From Falciphora oryzae (lineage: Eukaryota; Ascomycota; Sordariomycetes; Magnaporthales; Magnaporthaceae), in contig JNVV01000081.1 in assembly GCA_000733355.1 (NCBI GenBank), forward strand, positions 7,030 through 71,029: 64,000 nucleotides of DNA, in the 5' to 3' direction. The notes under the pieces are model-generated. The model was not told where the DNA came from and ran no database searches. It saw only the letters and a program-made list of their open reading frames with translations. How positions within the stretch are numbered: the stretch's first letter is position 1; every line of letters begins with the position of its first letter. The position numbers were made by a program, and so were the translations under genes. Below, in pieces: positions 9,713-19,768 of this stretch.

Positions 9713-11000
9713 TCCGTAGCTTTATATCCAGCTTTTCCAAAACCGAATCCGGATTGAAAGGAGCAAAGCCAGCCTTTCGAAAGCTTTTTCGGATATTTCC
9801 TTCGGTTATGGAGTTAAAAAAAATGCCGCTTTAAACGCCGAAAGGAACTCGACTTTAGTTACGTAGCTAACGTGTAACTTTATTAAGTTTTCGATTTATC
9901 GACCGTACGCTTTTTTTAGTGGGCTAAAGCACCTAACGTTAAGCGGCTAAAAGAAATAAAACGAATACGGAAGCATGCAAAACGTAACGATGTTATATTT
10001 TTGGCAATAAAGCTCGAAATTCGTCGAATGGTGGCTTTTATACCCGTCCAGCATTAACAAACGATAGGTGCCTTTCGTGCGCGATGCAATGTGTTTGTTA
10101 AAATACCGAATCCATTTTAAACCGAGCTCGTTCGTAGTTTACCCGTTGGAATTCGTTGCAATAACCTAATCGCGTGGAAGGTCGGTTTCCGAATACCAAT
10201 TGGCTAAATGGTATTGCCTTTTAACGATAATAAAAGGGGGGATCGCCTAGCCGCAACAATTAACCCTTTGGATGATTGTAGCCCATTCCCGATTGCCAAG
10301 TTGGACTAGCTTTGTTTTGCTACGACCTTCCGATGTTATAATAACTATAACGGCGGCGATCATGCTTATAAGGAAGCCGGTTTCGTTGAAATTGTAAATG
10401 TCGTTATCCAGGATGCCATATTTAGCTATAATGTTCCGTATAAGGTCGAATTAGGCAGAAACGAGTTTGGGATTTTCGCATTTGGCCTTTTGGTAGTCGT
10501 ATTTTCGAATCCAGCGCGTGCCGAGCTCCGGGCGGCGTTTAACGAACCTCGCGACCCAGTTGGTCCCGACGGTGCCCGCGTCGCGTTCGGCGAGCAGTCG
10601 GTTGGCCATACCTTTAACACCAAAAGGCCGGGGAGGGAATGCGCGAGAATCCAGTTCGAGTATGTATTTGACAAGCGCCTCCTCTTCGGATTCCGTCAAT
10701 TTCCGAGAATTGGGCATGCTGTCGCATCGAACAATCCGGCCGCGGCGTCGGTCGTTTAGTGTAGAGTAGGGAATATTGTAAAGCTTCGCTGCAGCACGCA
10801 TGCTAATTTTCGGATCATTTTCGATTGCTAGTAAGGCAAGGATCACTCTGGATTCTTTGGATTGCGAATCCATTGCGCAGGTGTTGAGATGTTTGGGTAG
10901 AAAGTTGACGCGTCGCGTCGCGACCAGAATTGATCGACTCGGTGGTTTGACCGACTCGGTGGTGAACTACGTTAAATATAACTGTTTTAATTTCGGTGGA
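9713..11000 (-). pseudogene. 5' part of pogo/Fot-type transposase, copy B
   Basis: This is the larger piece of copy B, continuing the fragment at 1938-2218. From the ATG at 10873 the minus strand is open for 140 residues: a psq-type HTH (MRAAAKLYNIPYSTLNDRRR), a CENP-B-type HTH (LTESEEEALVKYILELD) and the start of the DDE region (TRWIRKYDYQKAKCENP). A TAA follows at about 10453. Beyond it the DDE domain continues with YNFNETGF, in which the first catalytic Asp is Asn, then LLMLDGYKSH with the second Asp intact, then PLNVRCFSP, where Asn again replaces the third Asp. Compared with copy A the N-terminal 50 residues differ a lot, so these are related but distinct subfamilies. The element cannot transpose by itself. 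Confidence 0.82.
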
Positions 11001-11234
11001 ATTTAGTTCAAAATTGAACGAGTTATTTAATCGAAAAAAAAACGCCGTTTAATATGGGATTTTGAAGTGTGGCACTCGCTGATGTGTGGCACTCACTGAT
11101 GAACCACGTTATATAAAAGGTTCGTGTTGGATTGCGTTGACCGGCGCAGGCAATCGGTAAGGCACGGAGAGGCCCGGATCCTCCAGTTCCGCGATCTCTA
11201 ATCACGGGATCTGAGGGACGGTGGACCCGCAAGG

Positions 11235-12653
11235 TTGGGGAGCAGGGGAACGGCCTTTGGCCGATCCAGAACGTGTATATATAGCCTCCCTCTTGCTCCC
11301 TCTCTGGCAGATAGGGCTTTATACGGGGCCGAAGTGTGGTATAGGGGCAAGACCAAACCACACCCGTATAAGCCGGCACAACAACAAAGTACCCGGCAAT
11401 GCCATCTAATCGAACGGGTAGACAAAGCCCTACAAGCGTCCCTTCGGGCAGTGGTACCAGCTTGGAAAACCATACCGATAAACGCTTTGCACTACGAATC
11501 CGGCATTCCCGGCGCTGAAGCACTTTTGGAACAAGCCCGTTTCCGTTTTGCGGCCCGCATAAAGACGGTTCCGGAGGATCACCCCCTGGCCGCAGCGGCC
11601 AAGCCGATTTTCAATGCCCGGGGGCCTAGGGCAGGCCTGCCCGGCAGGCTTACGACCTCGCTGCAAAGGACGGCCGGACTCCTTCCGGCGTGCACCCGCC
11701 CGGCTTACCTCCCTTATAGATATACGGGGCTTACGGTGGCCACACAAGAAAAGCAAGCAGCCGCCAAAGCATTTATGGCGTGGCTTCGCACCCTCCCCCC
11801 TACCGACGTTATAGTATATAGCGACGGGTCCAAAGCGGAAAACGGGGCAGTTGGATACGGCTGGGTAATACACCAAGCCGGCCAACGCAAACTTTCCGGG
11901 CACGGCCGGCTGGCGCACCCGGCGGAAGTGTTCGACGGCGAAGCGGAAGGGGGCCGGATGGGCCTCCGTAAAGCCGTTCGGAGCTTCCGCAACTGCACTT
12001 TTCACTTGTGCCTCGATAACACCTCGGCGGCTAACGGCTTTTTAAGCACGGCCCCCGACAGCTCACAAGGGGCCTTTAAAGAAGTCCATTACTTTATGGA
12101 TAAATACCGGGTACACGTCCGTTGGTCTCCGGGCCATATGGGAATCCCCGGCAACGAAGAGGCCGATACCGAAGCAAAGCTGGGATCGGCTTTGCCGATA
12201 CCCCAACACTCCAAGCCAACGGTGGCCGGAGTAAAGGCTTTAGCCCGGAAGATGGCCCGGGATGCCCGAACCGCCTGGTTTGAAAACAACCTACCGGACC
12301 GGTACAAAGCTATAGGCCTCCCGCCGGCACCACGGCCTGCACCCGAAGCTTTGCAGTTGCACCGGAAGGTGTTACAGCGGCTAATAGCCGCACGCACGGG
12401 GCACGGGGATTTCGACTGGTACCACCGAAAGTTCCAGCACGAAAACGACAACCCGTGCCGGTGCGGAAAAAACAAGTCCCCTTCCCACCCTATATACTGC
12501 AGGCTGGCTAGGGCGGCAGAAAACAAATGGCCCACAACGGACCCTTCCCCGGCTTTTGATAGGCCCGGATATTGGAAACGGCTATTGCAAAAGCCTTTCC
12601 TTTTTGCTTCGTTCGTCGAAACTACCAACTATTACACTATCGCTGGGCGATAG
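11235..12653 (+). CDS. LINE pol C-terminus with intact RNase H (chimeric ORF)
   Basis: A 472-residue open frame whose first ~27 codons (11235-11315) come from the LTR and whose remainder is LINE pol. The LINE part starts at the end of the RT thumb region (ALYGAEVWYRG), then carries a type I RNase H domain at about residues 190-315 with all expected catalytic positions: VIVYSDGSK (Asp), FDGEAEGGRMGL (Glu), LCLDNTSA (Asp) and SPGHMGIPGNEEADTEAK (His, Asp). A Cys/His cluster near the end (CRCGKNKSPSHPIYC) resembles the C-terminal zinc finger of fungal Tad/I-type LINEs. RNase H would remove RNA from the RNA-DNA hybrid during retrotransposition. Without RT the protein, if made, could not mobilise the element. 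The frame has no stops, in contrast to the gypsy and DNA transposons next door. Confidence 0.85.
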   Translation: MGSRGTAFGRSRTCIYSLPLAPSLADRALYGAEVWYRGKTKPHPYKPAQQQSTRQCHLIERVDKALQASLRAVVPAWKTIPINALHYESGIPGAEALLEQARFRFAARIKTVPEDHPLAAAAKPIFNARGPRAGLPGRLTTSLQRTAGLLPACTRPAYLPYRYTGLTVATQEKQAAAKAFMAWLRTLPPTDVIVYSDGSKAENGAVGYGWVIHQAGQRKLSGHGRLAHPAEVFDGEAEGGRMGLRKAVRSFRNCTFHLCLDNTSAANGFLSTAPDSSQGAFKEVHYFMDKYRVHVRWSPGHMGIPGNEEADTEAKLGSALPIPQHSKPTVAGVKALARKMARDARTAWFENNLPDRYKAIGLPPAPRPAPEALQLHRKVLQRLIAARTGHGDFDWYHRKFQHENDNPCRCGKNKSPSHPIYCRLARAAENKWPTTDPSPAFDRPGYWKRLLQKPFLFASFVETTNYYTIAGR

Positions 12654-13125
12654 TAACAGGGTTTAAATAGCCCGCATATAACCTATTTTCCTTTTTCCTT
12701 TGCATTTTTCACTTTTCCTTTGTACTATTAGGACCAACAGTAGGCTCGTTAGTCCCCCGCACCTCCGGCCGGGCCCAGGGGGGGTTTATTGCGATCCCTC
12801 CCGCCACACTCGGCCTCACTCTTTTTCCGGCACTTTGCCGGCCGACAGCTTTCACTACCACCAACAGCAGCGCTTACAGCGCCCAGGCGTTCATTCGCCC
12901 CTTTTGCCGATTGCCCGCTCACCAACAAGGAGCGCCGGAATGCGGCCCGAACTCCGTGTGCCTTGGGCTTGCCCCTTGGTTTGATCTGTTAGCCGCCTCG
13001 ATAGCAACACATAGCCTAGTGTCAAGCTTAGGTAGCGCTAGCACGTCGTATGCCCCCTGGGAGGCAGGGACTGGTAGATCCCGACTATAACGACGTTAAA
13101 TATACTCTCTCTCTCTCTCTCTCTC
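11316..13125 (+). mobile_element. 5'-truncated LINE (non-LTR retrotransposon)
   Basis: The segment interrupting the solo LTR encodes the C-terminal part of a LINE pol and is flanked by a 15-bp duplication of LTR sequence, TCTCTGGCAGATAGG, at 11301-11315 and 13126-13140. Its 3' end runs into a (CT)n tract (13105-13130), which may be the element's tail. Starting inside the pol ORF and having a variable-length target duplication are hallmarks of target-primed reverse transcription. The 3' UTR is about 12654-13104. The RT domain is absent, so the copy is dead. Confidence 0.87.
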
Positions 13126-13130
13126 TCTCT
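13104..13130. repeat. (CT)n microsatellite
   Basis: About 13 uninterrupted CT units at the 3' junction of the LINE. They either belong to the LINE tail or arose by slippage during target-primed insertion. Confidence 0.9.
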
Positions 13131-13280
13131 GGCAGATAGGTCCTTTTCGTCTTCGTGCACAATAATAGATCGATCCTCTGATATAAAGGATCGTTGTTCA
13201 CCCTATTTGGAGATCTCCGTGCCTACAGGGGTATCTACTCCTACCAACAGTTCGTGCATTTGTATTGGCGTATTTTTTTT

Positions 13281-13380
13281 TCTGTATTTCGTATTGTATT
13301 GTATTTAATACAGCTGTATTTGTATCGTATTGTATTGTGTTGTATTTTTTGGACCCACAAATTACAATACAATACAATAC
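13281..13380. repeat. Inverted ATTGT/ACAAT short repeats
   Basis: Imperfect TATTG-type units (13281-13348) are followed after about 25 nt by ACAATACAATACAATAC (13364-13380), the reverse complement. The two arms can pair into a hairpin directly beside the transposon nest. No coding capacity. Confidence 0.7.
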
Positions 13381-16300
13381 TTGAATTCACTGCTGTCATG
13401 CTCGTCGCCTGCAGGTGAAGGAAGTGTGCCAGAGTTTACCCACTCGACTACATGAACCAAAAGACCCAACAGTTCAATCACGAAGTGATTGAACCCTCTG
13501 GCACCACTGTATATCAAGCCACGGAGGCCCAAAGGCAACCCCGTTACAGCAGGTCCCGATCGGCAGGCCCACGGCGGCGTGGAGCGCGTGGGCAGATCAC
13601 AGAGCCAACAACAGGCTTGGCAGCGTGCAGTCTCCGTGAATTCGCCCGATACGCTGCTGCATGTCAACCCTGTACAATGTACGTGCATCAATCGACAACA
13701 GGATCGACCTGCACGGGTCCCCGGCCGAACCGAGAGGGTTTTGCGCCTGAGAGACGAATATAACTCCTTACTGCGACGATCGCTACACGTCACCTTGTCC
13801 CAGCTCTGACTTGGAGCATTTCCTGTGCCGTCTAATCACTCTCACCCAGCCCGGCGACCAGAATCCACAGCTCTGCGCCCATCTATGGCCGCAGGTCATG
13901 ACCGCGAACGATGGCCTTCGGCGTCTGTAAAAAAAAACGCACAGCGATCCCCACAATCATGCAAGCCTCGGCTATGACGTTCTGATGTTCTGGGCCGGCA
14001 TGTCCGGAGACAGATGCGACCCAGTGGCTTGGCGCCTCGGCCAGCACTGGCCCCAGAGTCTGGCATATCTCCTTAAGTGCCGTTAGACGGCAGAGGCCCA
14101 AACGGGAAAAGGGTGGTTGAAATAGGAAAAGAACCCCTGAATTTATCCTTGGTAAAAATACGTGGTTGGCTAAGAGGAAAGATCTGCACTCCGCCGTCTA
14201 ATGGCACTTGAGGGGATGTGGTGCTTGTAGAGACCCGGCTCACTTGCACCGGTGCGGCACGGCGTCCTTCGATCCTTTTGGCCATCCCCAGGTGCCCGTG
14301 GAATCTTGGCCGCAATCATTTACACCGCTCGCGAACGGACAAGGCTGATGGTGTCAGCGTGGGGTCGGCGATTTTCAGAATAGCACGCCGATATGAAAGC
14401 CTTGAATTCTCGGCCAACGGTTCCAAGCAGCGAGGCCCCCAATACTACACGCCACTTCGCCAAATCAGGCTGACTACAGGCCTCCTCGATGCTTGCATGT
14501 GGCCCTGCGCAGACCGCCCGTTTTCACTGCCACCATGCCAAGGCACAGTCATCCCCACGATCCCCTACCAGAGTTCCATCAAGCCAAGAGGACCTAGAAG
14601 GACTCCACTGTGCTGCTGTACCCCTTATACTAACCTATAGATCGACAGTCCGGCTCGTGTGGCCAGGACATTTACGTTGGACCCATACATATAAGGCCAG
14701 CAACCCCCAAGAGATGGACCCATATATTAAACGACGGACCTTCCTGCCAACAACGCTTAATTTTCGTTCTTCGCCCCCGCCTGCAAGCGTTCCCTCAGCA
14801 GCATGGTTCGACATTGAAGGCCTCGCTCATACGATCCGTTGTCGCTCGCCGGTGCGACTCTCCACTTCAGCTGCATCGTCCCAGCCCGCCCCGAGCCCCA
14901 ACCAATGCGCAATATTGAAAAAGGTCCAGGCCGGATTCTCGGTTAATACATGATGGCCCCCAAGCCCCATTCCCTGTGGGGTTTACAATTACCGCTGTCA
15001 TTAGTATATGGGTCGAAGCCGAGCTAGATCCTTTGCTGTACTTGGAGATAATGCTATCACAGTAGAGCGTTGAATACTATCCTCAATACGTGCAACCCAG
15101 ATCGAGGTCGCAAAATTAATTCGACATGTTGCACCAGAGGATATGTGTTGAGGGATGATATCGGGCACATCACCTGGATCTGCTGGTAATTTCGGGAAAT
15201 TTATGCTGGTTGATATAATTATATAGCATCAGTTCAGATTGCCTCGAGCCTGTTCATATGCTGCAGCAGGATCAAGGTCGTATTTTGCCCGAAAGAGCCA
15301 TCCTATGTATATTAAGAGGGGGCTGGTTTTGCTTTGCATCAAGGCGTGCGTGATGGAATACCGAATCCTGTCGTGGCTGGTCCGCGACGAAGCCTGCTGG
15401 TGGGTGCAAGTCAAAGAAGTGGGCGGATATCGATGGCACAACGACGCACCCCATGCCCGGTGGGTGACTGGGGTGGCCAAAGGAGAAGCTACATGTATCT
15501 CGGCTGCCTAGACCAGGAGTCTCAATTTAGGACGGGTTCCTCAGAGGGAAAACGAGTGCTTCGATCAACATCACGATCTCGCTTTGAGTGACGATGGAAG
15601 ATGAGTGCGCCTTGCGGGGAAGACCATTTTCAAGGTTGCATCGAGCTGAGGGCTGGCTCCCTGATCCCTGCTCCCAGCCAGCGGCAGGGGGATACTCGAG
15701 GGGAAAGGCAATCGATCAATGATTGCACGGCACGAGCACGTGGAAAGTCAAAATGGACGTCCCATCCTTTCCCTCATGGTCCTGTTGATCCAAGGAGGAA
15801 AATATGGCACTCACCCACATACACCCAAATCGATACCTTTTTCCGTTGCATCGCCATCCTGGCGACACAAGGCAGCCCCTCTAGACTGTGAGTTCGCTCC
15901 GGGTCGCCGACTCCGGGAAGCGCTTCGCCTCGAAGGCCAATGACGCGCGCGATCAACCCGCACGCCACACGCCTTCGGCGAAAACAGAGACGGTCGTGCA
16001 GGGAGTGTGGAGGGCTGGAGCCGACCACTGCGCAACTCCTTCCTAGCGCAAGCTGCCGAAACCACGCGATCCGTGACAGCACCACTCGTGCGCCAGGCAA
16101 CTGGTAATAGCTGGCATCCCCGCAGCTGAGGACGCCTCTCTTTCGAGGGCCCGAACTACAAGACCGCCTGTGCAGGGTAGACCAGCCTCGGTCAGGAGAG
16201 AGTCCCACTGAAGCCAAGACACTGTGGCTGTCGCGCTTCTGGACGGAACGGGCCATAGCCGAGAGCTCGAGTGCCGCGACAAGCGCCCAGGCAGTGGATG

Positions 16301-16770
16301 CTTACAAGGCTGGATGACTTGATCGAGGGGCTGCGGGGCGTGCGCCGCCGTCACGCCTTTTGTGTTCGCCTGAGCTGTGCCTGTGCCGGACACCCGCTAT
16401 CGGCGTGGAGCTCGGCGTCGGGCAGCAAATCGATAGCCTCGCTTGCTCGAAATGGTGGGCCCTACGCGTCTTGGCCGCCTTGGCTTTACGTTCTGCTTCA
16501 CAAGGTGACGTTGGTAACCCCAGCTTTCCCCCTCCTTCTTGGAATTCCTGGGCTGGCTCGAAACAAGAAGAAATCTTTGGACCTTTTCTCCACCACGAGG
16601 GGCCAAAACGTGGAAATATTGTCACAAGAGATCGGCTCGCGCTGACGGGCGCCGCGTCCAAGAATTCTGTTCTACCTTTACAGCGCTTTAACCTACAAGC
16701 CATTCCAAGCAACGACAAACACACTGCATCGTAGGAGCGGCATCGCAATCCGAATCACCCTCCTTCCGAG
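13381..16770. other. Gene-free intergenic stretch
   Basis: About 3.4 kb between the transposon nest and het-c. Short open frames exist (for example 13489-13809 and 15774-16256 on the minus strand) but none shows a recognisable family, good codon texture or splice structure. A more AT-rich block lies at about 14940-15240. The last few hundred bases presumably hold the het-c promoter; I saw no clear named motif. Confidence 0.6.
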
Positions 16771-19597
16771 ATGGACGGCAGAACGCGGCTCCTGCTGGCC
16801 GGGCTGGTCCTAGTGATCTGCCTGGCCAGCCCCGTGCTCGCGTTCGGCGCGGGCAACATCAGCAGCAAGTCGAGCATCGAGGGTATCAACTGGCGTCACG
16901 GCGATATCGAGGATGCGCTCCTCGGCATTCTGATGGCGCGCGCCATGAACAAAAAGAACAAGAAATTCAGCAAGGCGCGTGGCTCAACCCTCGTTAGCAA
17001 CTCACGCGCATAGGACTGACAAGTGTGTATGCACAGTTGATGGTGTCTAGGGTGTATTTTGGTAACTGGCTGCGCGACTACTCCCAGGCTGTCGATGTGG
17101 GCACCATCAAGAGCGTGTCGTACGAGGCTATCCGACTTGTTGTGTACGTTGCTGAGCTCTTGGGTCCACTAGCTCCTGCTTCCTAGACTAACCCGCTTCA
17201 AGCGCAATCCTGGCCTTCATGAACTTTGGCTTTGGTTCCAAGGAGTTCGAGGTTACACCCGAGCGCCTTGGCTGCTACCGGCCCGAAGAGCACATCGACA
17301 ATCCCAAAGGGTACGCCGGCGACGATGACGCGCGGCGGTTCTGGCACGAGCTGCGGGGCCCCGTCGACGAAGAAGTCGAGCTCGCCATCGACGAGGAAAC
17401 GGGAATGAAGAACTACATCGGCAACGAGCGTGCCGGAATCACCAACTCTGCCAGTCTCTTGCGGCACCTCCTCGGCGAGTGCATCGAGCGCGGCCGTAGG
17501 CACGGACGGGACGGCAATGAGGAGGACCTGTACGAGTGCCTGCGACTTATGGGCACGGCGCTGCACTGCCTGGAGGATTTTTTTGCTCATAGCAATTACG
17601 TGGAGCTGGCGTTGATCGAGATGGGAGAGCGCGAGATATTCCCGCACGTCGGCCGAGACACCCGCCTCCGGCTCAATGGCGCACGCCATCGGGTTTACCC
17701 GGTCGTCACCGGCACCTTCGGCGAGGTCGACTTCCTGCACTCGGTTGCGGGCGAGGTGTCGGACAAGCTGATGCAGAACGAAATGCAAGAGTTGCAGGCG
17801 CACCTGGAGGGCAACCAGAAAGCGGACACGAGCCTGCTGCGCACCCTGCTGGACATGATTCCTGACGGCCTGTTCGGCGGCGAGCACCAGAGCGACAAGA
17901 TGAGCGAGATCCAGCAGAACTGCACTGACGCGCAGATGGAGGGGCTCGACGTCAGGCCGCACCGCGAGCCTGAGGAGATGACCAAATGGGTCGGCAACAT
18001 CTTCCGCCAGGTTGTTCCCATTATCGAGTGGCACGACCGCATCATGAAGGCCATTTCAGATGCGCTGCCGACCATCCCTGTCATTCCCAAGATCATCGAG
18101 CAGCTCGAGGACCAACTCAACGCCTTTGTGCACGCGCAAATTGCCCCCTTCGTGGTTCCCGTGCTGAAGCAGATCCAGAACGAGATGGGAGCCGGGTCCG
18201 AGGGAATCATTGAGAGCAGCAAGCACAACCAGCACAACGTATTCGACAACGACGAGGAGACGAACCCCACCCACTCGATGCTCTCCAAGGACCATTTCAC
18301 CAACCTGCTCAACGAGCCTGCCGGCAAAACGGCGGCCGAGATGGTCAAATGGGCCGTTCCACACTTGATGGAGGCCATCGATAACGAGGACGTCGACGTC
18401 ACCCGAACGCTTGACTGCATCATCTCGGGCGTCTTCCACCACCCGTGCCAGCGCGATATGGGCGGCGCGGGCGCGGCCGAAGCCCGCAACATTTTCTTCA
18501 GCTGCGTCGAGGCCTGGTGGAACGAGATGGACCCCGAGAAGCAGGACGACTACCGGCGCCGTCTCAGCCGCGACGGCGTGCGCAACCACGAGAACCACAA
18601 AGAGGGCGAGTGGGACAGCGGCCACGGACACGGCTGCCTCGGCAAGCTGGAGCAGGCGACACAGCACGGCGGCAAGAAGAAGAAGGACGAGACGTGGGAG
18701 GACAAGATCGCGACTTCGGCGGCGAACGCCATCGTGGCCGGCGTTACAGGCGCCGTCAGTGACTTCATACCGCAACAGCAGGGCAATGGTGGCAAGAACG
18801 AGGGCGGTATTGGTGGTATCCTCGGGTCGATTCTGGGCGGCGTCCTAGGGGGTGATGATAAGAAGAACTCGTCCGAGGGCGGTCGCGGAAACGACGACAA
18901 CGACGGCAACCACCACAACAGCTCGTCGTCCTACGGGCGCCAAGACTACAGCGGCTCGTCCTCGTACGACAACCGGCCGAGCAGCAGGCAGGAGCAATAC
19001 TTGTCCTCGGACAGCCGCCCAGAGCACTCGTATGAGTCATCGCCTCGACCAACTTCTTCTCATCGGCCGACCTCTTCGCATCGACCAACTGGTGGCCACT
19101 CAGACAGCTTCTATTCGAGCACCAGTGGTGGCTACGGAGGGCCGGACCAATCCAGCAGGTATGGAGAATCCCAGCAGAGCAGCTACGGCGGTGACTACGG
19201 CAGCCAGCAGCAACAGTATAATAGCTACGGGGGGCAGCAGCACCACAACAGTGGCTATGGCGGCCAGCAGCAACATTACGGCAGTAGCTACGGACAGCAG
19301 CAGCACAGTGGCAGCTATGGTGATTACCAGCAGGACAGCAGCGGTTACTACGGTTCGCAGCGCGAGAGCAGCCGAGAAGAGGATCCGCTTGCCTATGGCT
19401 CGTACAATCCTGGCCGCCATGAGAGCAGCTATGGAGGCTATCAGCAGGGTGGCGGTGAAGGACAGTACGGTGGTTATGGCTACCGAGGCAGCAGCCCTAA
19501 CCCTGGTGAGTATCCTGGTCAGGGCCAGTATGGACGCCACGGAGGATCCGGCGGCTACGGAAACGGCCATGGAGGGCCGAATTTCGGGGGCTGGTAA
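16771..19597 (+). CDS. het-c: HET-C heterokaryon-incompatibility protein
   Basis: Exons 16771-16974, 17037-17143 and 17203-19597 give 901 aa. HET-C proteins mediate non-self recognition at hyphal fusion in Neurospora and relatives and are associated with the plasma membrane. Seen here: an N-terminal signal peptide (residues 1-25, a Leu/Val-rich core ending LAFGAGN), then the conserved Het-C domain with INWRHGDIEDALL, VYFGNWLRDYSQAVDVGT and LGCYRPEEHIDNPKGY, through to about residue 620. A long Gly/Ser/Tyr/Gln-rich tail has SYGG, QQQ and SSYG repeats and ends NFGGW. Exon 1 joins exon 2 through a GC-AG intron (GC at 16975), chosen because the phases fit and it restores the FSK-LMVSRVYF junction; the other intron is GT-AG. 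The 3' end faces the P450 gene 171 bp away. Variable residues of the allele-specificity region cannot be assigned here. Confidence 0.93.
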
Positions 19598-19768
19598 GTG
19601 TATGAACAAACGAAGGTGAAGACAGCTGTTGCTGGAGTCCACTAGAGAAGGCGATATATACGGCTGCGAGGAGACAATACATATTACGAATCCAACGACG
19701 GTTCAGAGGAAAGAGAGGTTGGAACCATTCAAGATGAGAAGGATGGCCCCCCAGCAGACAAGGACTTT

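Larger units (their letters stand above)
11125..13249 (+). mobile_element. Solo LTR interrupted by a LINE insertion
   Basis: The pieces 11125-11315 and 13126-13249 together reproduce the 254-bp solo LTR at 24570-24823 (TGTTGG...CCAACA ends, shared GGCAATCGGTA, GTGTATATATAG and CTCTCTGGCAGATAG blocks). The flanks carry a perfect 5-bp target duplication GTTCG (11120-11124 and 13250-13254). No internal retrotransposon sequence is present, so it is a solo LTR, later split by a LINE. Strand is arbitrary because the parent element is not in the window. Confidence 0.88.

Noticed and set aside
15774..16256. 160-residue minus-strand frame in the gene-free stretch
   Set aside because: No family resemblance, no splice context and composition unlike the true genes.
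17198..18034. 278-residue frame antisense to het-c
   Set aside because: Shadow frame produced by GC-rich third codon positions of het-c; Val/Leu/His-rich and without family features.
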